DNA from: UBA4738 sp002413305
Lineage (GTDB): Bacteria > Actinomycetota > UBA4738
DNA length: 64,000 nucleotides
Assembly: GCA_036847185.1 (NCBI GenBank)
Contig: DAIUAM010000002.1
Location: 48,656-112,655, forward strand
Direction of reading: 5' to 3'
In this document: in pieces, positions 7,806 to 16,280 of the stretch
How the letters are laid out: every line of letters begins with the position of its first letter
How positions within the stretch are numbered: the stretch's first letter is position 1
The notes under the pieces: generated by a model
Databases searched by the model: none
Told to the model about the DNA's origin: nothing
What the model saw: the letters and a program-made list of their open reading frames with translations, nothing else
Program-made: the position numbers and the translations under genes

Positions 7806-9867
7806 CGCGCCGGCCACGCGGCGGGCGGCGACGGGCGGTTCGACGGAACGGGGCCGGACGGAGGCCGTCCGCGCGGCCTGGCTGATCGGCGGCTCGGCGC
7901 TCTTCCTGCTGCTGTTCTACCTCCTGCTGTACCCGGTCCACGGCTTCCGGCTGGCGCTCGGCTCCGACACGCCCGTCTATGTCTGGTGGTCGCGTCGAAC
8001 CGGCGACGTCGGCATGCGCTCGCTCCTGGCGGGGTCGCGGCCGGGGATCGATGCGGTGCTGGCCTCGCTGGAGGGCGTGATCCGCGTCCGGGTGGGGTGG
8101 CTGGTCGCGCCGATGGCTCCCGTCCTGGCCATCGCCCTGTCCCTGGCCACGGCCGCCTTCGTCGACTCCTGCCTCGGCCGCGACCGGACCCGATTCGTGC
8201 TGGTCGCGCTGTTCACCGGCGCCTTCCTCTCGCTGATGGTGCCCGGCTATCTGTCCACCCTCGCGTTCGGGTCGGCGGTGGTGGCCGCGCTCGCCTGCCA
8301 GGTCGCGGGCATCCCGCTCGAACCGGGACCCGCCGCGAGCTGGGTCCCCTTCGTGGCATCCGGCGGGCTGGTCGGAGCCGCCGGCCTGGCCCATCCACTC
8401 TTCCTGGGGCTGGGCGGGGTGCTGGTCGCGGGCGGGTTGGTCGGGCTGGTGCCGGCGGTCCGACGGGACCTGGCCGCCGGGGTGCCGCTCATTCGAACGC
8501 CCGCGTTCAGGATCGCGATCGGATCGGCGGCCGGCCTGGGCGTGACCGGGGCCGGGCTCCTGTACCTCGGCCACGCGGCGAAGGCCTCCGTCGACACCTC
8601 GCGCGACTCGGTCCTGCGCCGGGTCGGGCTGGGCAAGCTCAGCCAGCAGTCCTATGTGCGGGTGATCATCCGCTTCTTCCCCTGGTACCGGATCGCGACC
8701 GTGCTGGCCTTCCTGGCGCTCCCGTTCGTCCCGCTCCCCCGGCGGATCCGGAGCGGGCCCTCGGGCCGGGCCGGAGCGTCCGATCGCGCGCGCTTCTTCT
8801 GGGGCTCGATGCTCGCCTGGCTTGCCATCACGGTGGGCTGCATCGTCGCGCTGCTGGCCGGGACCAGCGCCCCGGGCCAGCGCATGGCGGCATTCTGCCT
8901 GGCCCTTCCCGTGCTCGGGGCGATCGGGGTGGTCCGGTTCGGCCGGCCGATGGTTCGAACGGCCCGCCGGCGCCGCGCCGCGCTGGCCGCCCCCGCCGTC
9001 GCCGCGATCCTTTTCCTGTCGGTCGGCTGGATGTTCTGGTCCCGGCAGCAGCCGCTGCTCATCGCCAGCACCGCGGCCGAGCTCCGGGCCGCCGGGGCCG
9101 CGCTTCAGGCCGAACCGCCGGGCACCCCGCTGATCCTCGTCAACGACGACCGGGTGCTTCGTCCCGCGTTCGACTGGCCCCGGACCATGAACTACCTCCG
9201 CGACTCCGTGGCGGCCGAACGCGTGCCCGACGTGCACCTGTACGTCGGCACGCCGCAGGGACTGCTCTCCGGCCGCGTGGCCCTCACCGGCATCGCCGAG
9301 CACGACCGGGTCGCCCGGGCGTACTGGCGAGAGGTCCAATCCCTCCTCCACCGGACGCCTCCGCCCCTGGCCATCGTGCTGGAGAACGCCGACCCGGAGA
9401 GCTTCGCGGCCGCGTTCCGTCTCCCCGATCTGCAGCAGGATCCGGCCGCGTACCAGATCGCTCCGGGGGTGCTCGCGCTCCCCGGCCTGACCGGCGGCGT
9501 TCCCGTCCCCGTCCTGGCCGCGCAGTCACACGAGGGGGTGCCCCATGGCTCGGGCACGTCGCTGATGTCGTCCTGGCTCCCGCTGTGGACGGGTGCCCTG
9601 ATCCTCCTGATCCTCACCGGACTGGGCTGGTCGTGGGCTCGGGCCGCTCTCCCCGACTCCGCCGACGAGCTCACCCGGCTGGCGCTGGCGCCGGCGTTCG
9701 GCCTGGCCGCCCTGGGACTCGCGTCGTTCGTACCGGATGCGGCGGGGATCCGGCTGTCCGGGGCCGGCGGCCTGGTGGCGGCGGGGATCGCGTTGGCCGG
9801 CGGCATCCTCGCGATGCGGGCCCGGCGGGGGGCGTTCCGCCGGATGCTACACTCGGCGCGTTCATGA
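7795..9867 (+). CDS. polytopic membrane protein, paralogue of the gene at 3535
   Basis: This is a 690-residue protein with about eleven hydrophobic helices (first near residues 29-48), a soluble segment near residues 420-560 and two terminal helices. An acidic motif after helix 1 (GSDTPVYVWW) matches the GWDTARY position of its paralogue at 3535. The C-terminal DAAGIRLSGA and the YVGTPQG loop are also shared. It starts at GTG 7795, inside the end of the epimerase gene (11-bp overlap), so translation is coupled. The likely role is transfer or polymerisation of sugars for an envelope glycan. A promoter for the next transcript (TACACT, 9848-9853) lies inside its last codons. Confidence 0.75.
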   Translation: MRSSAPATRRAATGGSTERGRTEAVRAAWLIGGSALFLLLFYLLLYPVHGFRLALGSDTPVYVWWSRRTGDVGMRSLLAGSRPGIDAVLASLEGVIRVRVGWLVAPMAPVLAIALSLATAAFVDSCLGRDRTRFVLVALFTGAFLSLMVPGYLSTLAFGSAVVAALACQVAGIPLEPGPAASWVPFVASGGLVGAAGLAHPLFLGLGGVLVAGGLVGLVPAVRRDLAAGVPLIRTPAFRIAIGSAAGLGVTGAGLLYLGHAAKASVDTSRDSVLRRVGLGKLSQQSYVRVIIRFFPWYRIATVLAFLALPFVPLPRRIRSGPSGRAGASDRARFFWGSMLAWLAITVGCIVALLAGTSAPGQRMAAFCLALPVLGAIGVVRFGRPMVRTARRRRAALAAPAVAAILFLSVGWMFWSRQQPLLIASTAAELRAAGAALQAEPPGTPLILVNDDRVLRPAFDWPRTMNYLRDSVAAERVPDVHLYVGTPQGLLSGRVALTGIAEHDRVARAYWREVQSLLHRTPPPLAIVLENADPESFAAAFRLPDLQQDPAAYQIAPGVLALPGLTGGVPVPVLAAQSHEGVPHGSGTSLMSSWLPLWTGALILLILTGLGWSWARAALPDSADELTRLALAPAFGLAALGLASFVPDAAGIRLSGAGGLVAAGIALAGGILAMRARRGAFRRMLHSARS

Positions 9868-9964
9868 CCACACGCTGACGCTCCGTTCCGCAGCGCTCGC
9901 CACCTGAGCGCGTAGCGGCCCCCAAGGGCTCTCGCTCCACATCTGCCCTCTTCCGGAGTTGGTC
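9848..9964 (+). promoter_or_regulatory. promoter and structured leader with a four-codon upstream ORF ahead of the MFS exporter
   Basis: The -10-like TACACT is at 9848-9853. An ATG at 9864, 10 nt later, opens a minimal ORF, MTTR-stop (9864-9878). A hairpin follows: AGCG-GCCC (9914-9921), loop CCAA, GGGC (9926-9929), a TCT bulge, CGCT (9933-9936). GGAG (9955-9958) lies 6 nt before ATG 9965. The order short ORF, hairpin, ribosome site would fit translational attenuation, but this is inference. Confidence 0.4.
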
Positions 9965-11203
9965 ATGAGCATCCGTCACACCTCCCAGAACGGAACACCC
10001 ACCTCTCCGCGTTCGGCCATCCGCCGGCTCGCGGTGGCTCGCCTCGTCTCCCTGGCCGGGACCGAGGCGGCATTCACCGCGCTGCTGTTCGTCCTGTACC
10101 AGCGGACCAGGTCGCCGGGGCTGGTCTCGGTGGCCCTGCTGCTGACCTTCGGCACCTTCGGGCTGGCCGGGCCGGTGGCCGGCTCGCTGGGTGACCGCTT
10201 CGACCGCAAGCTCGTGATGATGTGCTCCGAGGTCGCCGGCGGGATCTGCTTCGCCGGGCTGGCCTTCGCGCGGTCGCCCGGCCACCTGCTGCTGCTGGCG
10301 TTCCTGTCGGCACTGCTCGGCTCGCCCTTCGGCGGGGCGGCCAGCGCCGCCGTGCCGAACCTCGCGGGCCGAGAGGAGCTGTCCTGGGCGAACGGCACCG
10401 TCGGCATGGGGATGAACGTGGGGTTCCTGGCCGGACCGGTCCTGGGCGGCGTGCTGGTGGCGGCCTTCGGCCCGAAGACGGTGTTCCTGGCGAACGCGGG
10501 GTCCTTCGCCGTCTCGGCCTGCCTGATCCTGTCCATCCGGGGGCGGTTCGCCGGCGTCAGGGACGACGAGCGAGACGACCACCGGGGGCTGCGGGCCGGC
10601 ATCCGGTTCCTCCGCCGGGACCCCGTCCTGCTCCGGATGGTGCTGGCCTTCTCGATCTGGCTGATCGGCGTGGGCGCCGTGGTGGTCGGCGAGCTGCCCC
10701 TCAGCCAGTCGTTCGGCGTGGGCTCAGTCGGCTACGGCCTGCTGGCCGCGGCATGGGGCACCGGCGCGGCGATCGGGGCGTTCTTCGCCCGGTTCCTCAC
10801 GGCCAGGACGGAGCACCGCGGGCTGGTGTTCGGCTGCATGGGGACGGCTCTCGGGCTGGCCTCCATCGCGGTGCTGCCCGTCTTCCCGGCCATCCTGGGC
10901 GCGATGATCGGGGCCGGCGGGGCGGACGGCCTGGTCGACGTGACCGCGGAGACGATCCTGCAGCGCAGAACTCCGGACGCGGTCCGAAGCCGGGTCGCCG
11001 CCGCCTTCGAGGGCCTGCTCCACGCGATGTTCGCGGTGTCGTTCGTCTTCGCCGGCCTGCTCGTCGAATGGCTCGGGCCGAAGCCAGCCTACCTCGTCGC
11101 CGGCGCCGGCTCGCTGGTGACCGCCGCCGTCCTCTCCCCTCTGCTGCGGTCCGGGTCCGCGCGGGCCGCCGACGTAGGCGTAGAGGTTGGTGTCACCTCC
11201 TAG
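9965..11203 (+). CDS. MFS exporter (MFS_3 / EntS-like)
   Basis: This is a 412-residue transporter with about 12 predicted helices and the family loop GSLGDRFDRKLVM between helices 2 and 3, a variant of the MFS G-x3-D-R-x-x-R/K motif. The arrangement resembles MFS_3 drug and siderophore exporters. ATG 9965 is preferred over the in-frame TTG at 9959 because GGAG lies 6 nt upstream. It has its own leader region and is followed by a hairpin at 11226-11242, so it is probably transcribed alone. The substrate is unknown; multidrug or siderophore efflux is the usual role. Confidence 0.85.
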   Translation: MSIRHTSQNGTPTSPRSAIRRLAVARLVSLAGTEAAFTALLFVLYQRTRSPGLVSVALLLTFGTFGLAGPVAGSLGDRFDRKLVMMCSEVAGGICFAGLAFARSPGHLLLLAFLSALLGSPFGGAASAAVPNLAGREELSWANGTVGMGMNVGFLAGPVLGGVLVAAFGPKTVFLANAGSFAVSACLILSIRGRFAGVRDDERDDHRGLRAGIRFLRRDPVLLRMVLAFSIWLIGVGAVVVGELPLSQSFGVGSVGYGLLAAAWGTGAAIGAFFARFLTARTEHRGLVFGCMGTALGLASIAVLPVFPAILGAMIGAGGADGLVDVTAETILQRRTPDAVRSRVAAAFEGLLHAMFAVSFVFAGLLVEWLGPKPAYLVAGAGSLVTAAVLSPLLRSGSARAADVGVEVGVTS

Positions 11204-11225
11204 ACACGGAGCACGATCGCGCCAT

Positions 11226-11242
11226 AGGCCTTTCGTAGGCCT
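11226..11242 (+). terminator. possible terminator hairpin after the MFS gene
   Basis: AGGCCT (11226-11231) and AGGCCT (11237-11242) form a 6-bp stem with loop TTCGT, 23 bp after the MFS stop codon. There is no T-tract, so the call is weak. Confidence 0.3.
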
Positions 11243-11257
11243 GCCGTGCTGCTCATG

Positions 11258-11298
11258 CGCATCTCATGAGGATGCGGACAACGGTGCGCGACTAGAGT
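11258..11298 (+). promoter_or_regulatory. operator-like palindrome and -10 box upstream of the NmrA-like gene
   Basis: CGCATC (11258-11263) and GATGCG (11271-11276) flank TCATGAG. The whole 19-mer is an almost perfect palindrome with one bulged G. The -10-like TAGAGT is at 11293-11298, so the palindrome covers the expected -35 position. A dimeric repressor or activator site is likely. No regulator gene is adjacent. Confidence 0.5.
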
Positions 11299-11388
11299 TG
11301 CCGCTTCCGGCCGCGCGAGGTGCAGTCGCGCAGGTGTGATGCGCTTTCTACGCCACGGCCGGCCCAGAAGGAGGTTCGGGAGGTCCCG

Positions 11389-12297
11389 GTGACCGGGAAC
11401 GCGCAACAGAAGTACAACGAGCGGGTCAACATGCAACCCGTCCTGGTGACGGGAGCCACTGGCCGAGTCGGGCGCGCGGTGATCGCCGAGCTCCTGGGCG
11501 CGGGCGTGCCGGTGCGCGCGCTCACGCGCAAACCCGCGACGGCCGCGCTGCCGGCGATCGCCGAGGTCGTGGCGGGCGACTTCACCGAGCCCGACTCGCT
11601 CGACCCCGCGTTGCAGGGCGTGCGTGCGGTGTTCCTCCTCTGGACCGCGCCGCTCGCCACCGCTGCGGCCGTCGTCGAGCGTCTCGCGTCGGACACGCGG
11701 CGGGTCGTCTTTCTCTCCTCGCCACACCAGACACCGCACCCGTTCTTCCAGCAGCCGAACCCCGTGGCTCGCTCGCACGCCGAGATCGAGCGCCTGATCG
11801 TGGCCGCCGGACTCGAGTCGACGTTCATCCGACCCGGGATGTTCGCGTCGAACGCGCAGTTCTGGTGGGGGTCCGCGATCCGTATGGGCGACGTCGTCCG
11901 GTGGCCCTACGGTGCAGCCGAGACCGCACCGATCGACGAGCGCGACGTCGCGGCCGTGGCGGCGCGCGCCCTGTATGAGGACGGGCACACGGGTGGCGAT
12001 TACGTCCTCACCGGCCCCGAGTCGCTGAGCCAGGCGGAGCAAGTGAGCGTGATCGGGGCCGTCCTCGGGCGCCAGATCCGGTTCGAGGAGCTGTCGCCCG
12101 AAGAGTTCCGGCGTGAGACGGCGGGTACCTGGCCGGGTCCGGTCGTGGAGATGCTGCTCGACGCGTGGGGTGCGACGATCGGACGCCCGGCGTTCGTGAC
12201 GTCAACCGTGGCCGACGTCGTCGGAGCGCCAGCGCGGATGTTTCGTCAGTGGGTCTCCGATCACGCCGACGCGTTTTCGAGATCCCCACCCGAGTAG
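11389..12297 (+). CDS. NmrA-like NAD(P)-binding protein (atypical SDR)
   Basis: The Rossmann motif VLVTGATGRVGRAVI begins this roughly 290-residue fold, followed by ALTRKP, which is typical of NADP-preferring NmrA/QOR2-like proteins. There is no canonical YxxxK, as expected for the atypical SDR group, which act as redox sensors or reductases. GTG 11389 is chosen because GGGAGG (11378-11383) lies 5 nt upstream. ATG 11431, which starts right at the first beta strand, is an alternative without a ribosome site. It stands alone behind an operator-like palindrome, so inducible expression is likely. Confidence 0.8.
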   Translation: MTGNAQQKYNERVNMQPVLVTGATGRVGRAVIAELLGAGVPVRALTRKPATAALPAIAEVVAGDFTEPDSLDPALQGVRAVFLLWTAPLATAAAVVERLASDTRRVVFLSSPHQTPHPFFQQPNPVARSHAEIERLIVAAGLESTFIRPGMFASNAQFWWGSAIRMGDVVRWPYGAAETAPIDERDVAAVAARALYEDGHTGGDYVLTGPESLSQAEQVSVIGAVLGRQIRFEELSPEEFRRETAGTWPGPVVEMLLDAWGATIGRPAFVTSTVADVVGAPARMFRQWVSDHADAFSRSPPE

Positions 12298-12387
12298 CCA
12301 ACCAACGTTCTTCGGGAAACTTGTCATCGCACGCGCGCGCTTGCCCGACGGTCCTTGGCGCACGTGCCGGGCGATTTCGACTCCTCC

Positions 12388-12513
12388 CTACCCCGCGGAG
12401 CGCTCCCGCCTGGTCTTGCTGTTGTGGCAGCGCGCACACATGGCTTGCAGCTTCTCGCGCTCGAACGGCTTGCCGCCGAGCCTCACCTTGAAGACGCCCT
12501 CAACCCTCCACGG
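12388..12513 (-). pseudogene. relic of an HNH endonuclease C-terminus
   Basis: The minus-strand frame ends with LGGKPFEREKLQAMCARCH followed by NSKTRRERSAG and a TAG stop. This matches the end of HNH nucleases: GG, then NL-like, then C-x-x-C-H-x-x-K-T. The residues just before, where intact proteins have V-D-H-I-x-P-L with the catalytic His, read V-E-G-V-F-K-V, so the key His is lost. No plausible N-terminal half precedes it; the frame runs into the pknB promoter. It is best read as a decayed fragment occupying most of the 311-bp gap between the NmrA-like gene and pknB. Confidence 0.5.
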
Positions 12514-12559
12514 GTACGTCAGAGGAGCCGGAAATCCCGCCCTTCCAATCGCCCCCCCG

Positions 12560-12565
12560 TAGAAT
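12560..12565 (+). promoter_or_regulatory. -10 box of the pknB transcript
   Basis: TAGAAT at 12560-12565 is a good -10 hexamer 44 nt before GTG 12609. The ATG at 12564 that opens the longest frame overlaps this box and could not be in the mRNA. Confidence 0.5.
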
Positions 12566-12608
12566 GCAGCTTGGACGCTCAACTCCGCCCGCGACGAGGC
12601 CCCGTTCC

Positions 12609-14447
12609 GTGTCGACCATCGCATCCACCATCGACGGCCGCTACCAGGTCATCACCCGCATCGCCTCCGGCGGCATGGGGGAGGTCTACCGCGCCCACGA
12701 CGCGGTCCTCGGGCGCGAGGTCGCGCTGAAGGTTCTGCACACGCACCTGGCCGGCGACCGCGGCTTCGTCGAGCGGTTCCGCCGTGAGGCTCGGGCCGCC
12801 GCCATCTTGAATCACCCGAACATCGTCGGCGTCTACGACTGGGGCAGTACCGAGGGCACGTACTTCATGATCATGGAGTTCGTCCGCGGGATGAACGTCC
12901 GGTCGCTCTTGACCGCCTACGAGCGGCTCGAACCGGCCCAGGTGGCCGAGATCGTCCTCCCCGTCCTCTCCGCTCTCGACCACGCCCACGGGCACGGCAT
13001 CGTCCACCGGGACATCAAACCGGAGAACATCCTCATCTCAGAGGACGGCATGGTGAAGGTGGCCGACTTCGGCCTGGCCCGGGCCTACGCGGAGTCGAGC
13101 GTCAGCCAGGCCGAAGGGACGGTCACCGGGACGGTCCAGTACCTGGCCCCCGAGCAGATCCGGGGCGAGCCCGCCGATCCACGCAGCGACCTCTACGCGC
13201 TGGGCGTGGTGATGTTCGAACTACTCACCGGCAGGACGCCATTCTCCGGCGAGACCTCGCTGGCCATCGCGTACCAGCACCTGTCGGCGAACGTGCCCGC
13301 GCCGTCCACGGTCGCCCCGGGCGTGTATCCGGGGCTGGACGAAGCGGTGCTGCATGCAACGGTCCGGGAGCGCGACGAACGCCCGGCGTCGGCCCGAGCG
13401 TTCCGGAGCGAGATCGTCCGCGCCGCTGCCCTGCTGCCGCCGGCCGGCGCCATCCGCGAGCTGGCGGGGCAGATCCCGACATCGGAATACGTGCCTGAGG
13501 AACGCGCCACCACCGTCACGATCCCCCGCGCGCAGTCGCCTCGGGCCCGCCGGGCGCGGAAGCTCCGGTGGGCGTTCGGCATCCTCGCCGTTCTCCTGGC
13601 ACTGGCCGGCGGAGGGGTGGCCGGGTGGACCTACCTCGTCCCCCACTACGCGCACGTGCCGCGCGTGGCCGGTCGGCAGTTCAACGACGCGTCGGACCTC
13701 CTGCAGCGAGCGGGGTTCGTCGTCCGGCAGGGTCCAGAAGAGAACTCGCACACCGTGCCCGCCGGCACGGTGATCCGTTCGATCCCACCGCCCGGGACCC
13801 GGTTGCAGAAGGGCAAGGTGGTCCAGCTGATCGTGTCGAAGGGCCCCGAGCTCCTGCTCGTCCCGGACGTCCACAGCATCGCCGAGACGGTCGCGCGCGA
13901 CCGGCTCGAGACCGCCGGGTTCACCGTCACGGTCAAGCGCGCCTCGAGCGAGACGATCGGCAAGGGCAAGGTTATCGACCAGAGCCCGGAGAACGGCGAG
14001 AAGCTCGAGAAGGGTTCGGCGGTCACCATCACGGTGAGCACCGGCCCGCCGCTGGTGAAGATCCCCGACGTCTCCAACCAGCCGTTCGACGCCGCGAAGG
14101 CGACCCTGGAGGGGCTGGGGTTCAAGGTGACCCGCACCGACGACTATTCGACGTCGGTCGACAAGGGGAACGTCATCGGCACCAGTCCCCGGATCGGCAG
14201 CAGCCCGCCGAAGGGCTCCACGATCACGGTCACCGTGTCGAAGGGCCCGAAGACCTTCCCCATGCCGGACGTGGTGAACAAGACGAAGGACGAGGCGCTG
14301 AACACCCTGCAGGCGCTCGGGCTGACCGTCGACATCGTACTCGTGCCGGCCGGCACCGCGCCCCCCGACCAGGTGGTGTTCCAGGACCCCGCGGCTGGCA
14401 CGACGGTGAAGCAGGGCGACACCGTAACGATCTTCGTCACGTCCTGA
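12609..14447 (+). CDS. pknB: PASTA-domain serine/threonine protein kinase, PknB type
   Basis: This is a 612-residue membrane kinase that senses cell-wall fragments and phosphorylates cell-division and wall proteins. The kinase domain (about residues 10-270) has the glycine loop SGGMGEVY, Lys41, HRDIKPEN with catalytic Asp135, DFG with Asp153, and an APE motif in LAPEQ. A single transmembrane helix is near residues 320-345. The extracellular part has four PASTA repeats, each about 67 residues and starting near PRVAG, VPDVHS, IPDVSN and MPDVVN. GTG 12609 is chosen because the upstream ATG lies in the promoter. Unlike in many actinobacteria, no pbp/rodA/stp genes flank it. Confidence 0.95.
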   Translation: MSTIASTIDGRYQVITRIASGGMGEVYRAHDAVLGREVALKVLHTHLAGDRGFVERFRREARAAAILNHPNIVGVYDWGSTEGTYFMIMEFVRGMNVRSLLTAYERLEPAQVAEIVLPVLSALDHAHGHGIVHRDIKPENILISEDGMVKVADFGLARAYAESSVSQAEGTVTGTVQYLAPEQIRGEPADPRSDLYALGVVMFELLTGRTPFSGETSLAIAYQHLSANVPAPSTVAPGVYPGLDEAVLHATVRERDERPASARAFRSEIVRAAALLPPAGAIRELAGQIPTSEYVPEERATTVTIPRAQSPRARRARKLRWAFGILAVLLALAGGGVAGWTYLVPHYAHVPRVAGRQFNDASDLLQRAGFVVRQGPEENSHTVPAGTVIRSIPPPGTRLQKGKVVQLIVSKGPELLLVPDVHSIAETVARDRLETAGFTVTVKRASSETIGKGKVIDQSPENGEKLEKGSAVTITVSTGPPLVKIPDVSNQPFDAAKATLEGLGFKVTRTDDYSTSVDKGNVIGTSPRIGSSPPKGSTITVTVSKGPKTFPMPDVVNKTKDEALNTLQALGLTVDIVLVPAGTAPPDQVVFQDPAAGTTVKQGDTVTIFVTS

Positions 14448-14452
14448 CCGGC

Positions 14453-15298
14453 GTGCAGATCGGCGCCCACGTCTCGACCCACGGCGGGCTGTTCGGGGCC
14501 ATCCACTCGGCCCAGGAGATCGGCGCCGACGCGGCTCAGATCTGGGGTTCGAACCCGCGGGCATGGCGGCCGCCATCGGTCGGCCCGGACGGGGCGCGGG
14601 CGTTCGGGGATGCCTGGCGCGAAGCCGGCCTGGGGCCGCTGTTCCTTCACGCACCGTACATGGTCAACGTGGCCTCGCCGAACCCGGATTTCCGCCGCCG
14701 GTCGGTCAACCTCGCCCGGGCGACGGTGGCGCTGGCCGAAGGCATCGGCGCCGTCGGCGTAGTCGTCCACGCGGGCGCGGCCGGCCGGACCACCCCTCGA
14801 GAGACCGCGCTTCGGACGGCGGCCGATTCGTTCGTGGCCATCGCTTCCGACGCCTCGTCGACCTTCGTGCTGATCGAGCTCATGGCCGGCGGCGCGGGGA
14901 TGGTGGCGTCGGACTTCGGCGAAGCCGGGGAGCTGTTCGACGCCTGCTCCCGGCACCCGCGGCTCGGGCTGTGCGCGGACACCTGCCATCTGTTCGCCGC
15001 CGGCTACGCGCTCGATACGGCGGCGGGCGTCGGGGAGGCTTTCGCGGAGCTCCGTCGATACCGCCTCGGCACCCGGCTGAAGCTCGTCCACGCGAACGAT
15101 TCGAAGTATCCGCGTGGGATGCGCCGTGACAGCCACGAGCACATCGGCGAGGGCTTCATCGGGGAGGACGGCTTCCGGGCGATCCTGCGCCATCCCGCAG
15201 TCCGGCGGTGCGCGGTGGTCTGCGAGACGCGGGGCGGCGTCGAAGAGCACGCCCGAGACGTGGCCACGCTGAAGCGGCTCGCCAGGCCGGCGCGATAG
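14453..15298 (+). CDS. nfo: endonuclease IV (AP endonuclease)
   Basis: This is a 281-residue TIM-barrel metalloenzyme that cuts DNA at abasic sites in base-excision repair. It opens with VQIGAHVSTHGGL and contains the metal-site segments LHAPY, VVHAGA, LIELMAGG, DTCHLFAAGY and HANDSK, and an H-x-H near SHEHIGEG, all in the order known for the Nfo family. GTG 14453 begins 5 bp after the pknB stop, so the two probably share an mRNA. The family's usual length is 270-290 residues, so the gene looks complete. Confidence 0.92.
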   Translation: MQIGAHVSTHGGLFGAIHSAQEIGADAAQIWGSNPRAWRPPSVGPDGARAFGDAWREAGLGPLFLHAPYMVNVASPNPDFRRRSVNLARATVALAEGIGAVGVVVHAGAAGRTTPRETALRTAADSFVAIASDASSTFVLIELMAGGAGMVASDFGEAGELFDACSRHPRLGLCADTCHLFAAGYALDTAAGVGEAFAELRRYRLGTRLKLVHANDSKYPRGMRRDSHEHIGEGFIGEDGFRAILRHPAVRRCAVVCETRGGVEEHARDVATLKRLARPAR

Positions 15299-15301
15299 TC
15301 T
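15296..15301 (+). promoter_or_regulatory. -10 box for the dehydratase gene (leaderless)
   Basis: TAGTCT (15296-15301) ends 9 nt before ATG 15311 and there is no Shine-Dalgarno sequence. The box overlaps the stop codon of nfo. Confidence 0.45.
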
Positions 15302-15310
15302 TCGCTCTCG

Positions 15311-16273
15311 ATGGCCTTCCTCTCCGCGGTCTCCCTGGACGACGTGCTGGCGGCGCGCGAGCGGATCGCGGGGATCGCGGTGCGCACACCGCTGGTCAGC
15401 ATGCCGCTGGAGGACTCCCCCGCCGAGATCCACCTCAAGCTCGAGAACCTCCAGCCGATCGGTTCGTTCAAGCTCCGGGGCGCGGCGAGCGCGATGGCAC
15501 TGGCCTCTCCGGAGGACCTTCGGCGCGGGGTTTGGACGGCCAGCGCGGGCAACATGGCCCAGGGGGTCGCCTGGTACGCCCGCCGGGCCGGCGTGGCTTG
15601 CTCTGTGGTGATCCCGGACACCGCCCCCGAGGCGAAGCGGAAGGCGGTCGAACGACTGGGCGCCCGGCTGATCCCCGTTCCGTTCGACGCCTGGTTCGAG
15701 GTCTTCGAGACCCATCGGTTCGAAGGCCTTGACGGCTTCTTCGTGCATCCGTTCACCGACCCGGCGGTGATGGCCGGCAACGGCACCATCGGGCTGGAGA
15801 TCCTGGAGGACCTCCCCGACGTCGACGCGGTGGTCGTGCCGTACGGAGGCGGCGGGCTGTCCTGCGGGATCGCGTCGGCGATCCGGACGCGGGCTCCCCA
15901 CGTGAAGGTCTACGCCTGCGAGGTGGACGCGGCAGCGCCTCTGGCCGCCTCGCTGGCGGCCGGTGCGCCGACGTCGATCCCCTACGTCCCGAGCTTCGTC
16001 GATGGGATCGGCGGGCCCAGTCTTCTCCCGGAGATGTTCGAGCTCAGCGCCGCGCTGCTGGCCGGATCGATCGTGGTCGGCGTGGCCGAGGTCGCGGAGG
16101 CCCTCCGACTGATGGTCGAACGCAACCACGTGGTGGCGGAAGGGGCCGGAGCGACGCCAGTGGCGGCCGCCCGTACCGGGAAGGCCGGCAGCGGCAAGGT
16201 GGCCTGCGTCGTGTCGGGCGGCAACATCGACGCGTCGAAGGTGGCGAAGATCCTGGAGGGCGGGGTCCCGTGA
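15311..16273 (+). CDS. PLP-dependent threonine/serine dehydratase
   Basis: This is a 320-residue fold-type II PLP enzyme. The cofactor Lys is in GSFKLRGA; the phosphate-binding glycine loop is PYGGGGLSCG; and SAGNMAQG is the substrate loop. It probably deaminates L-threonine or L-serine to a 2-oxoacid and ammonia. It lacks the C-terminal regulatory ACT-like domain of biosynthetic IlvA, so a catabolic threonine ammonia-lyase or a serine racemase-like enzyme is more likely. It converges on the molybdoenzyme gene at 16281 with only 7 bp between stops. Confidence 0.87.
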   Translation: MAFLSAVSLDDVLAARERIAGIAVRTPLVSMPLEDSPAEIHLKLENLQPIGSFKLRGAASAMALASPEDLRRGVWTASAGNMAQGVAWYARRAGVACSVVIPDTAPEAKRKAVERLGARLIPVPFDAWFEVFETHRFEGLDGFFVHPFTDPAVMAGNGTIGLEILEDLPDVDAVVVPYGGGGLSCGIASAIRTRAPHVKVYACEVDAAAPLAASLAAGAPTSIPYVPSFVDGIGGPSLLPEMFELSAALLAGSIVVGVAEVAEALRLMVERNHVVAEGAGATPVAAARTGKAGSGKVACVVSGGNIDASKVAKILEGGVP

Positions 16274-16280
16274 TGCCGCG

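Noticed and set aside
12564..12608. ATG 12564 as the start of pknB
   Set aside because: The ATG overlaps the -10 hexamer TAGAAT (12560-12565), so it would not be in the transcript. GTG 12609 fits the family N-terminus.
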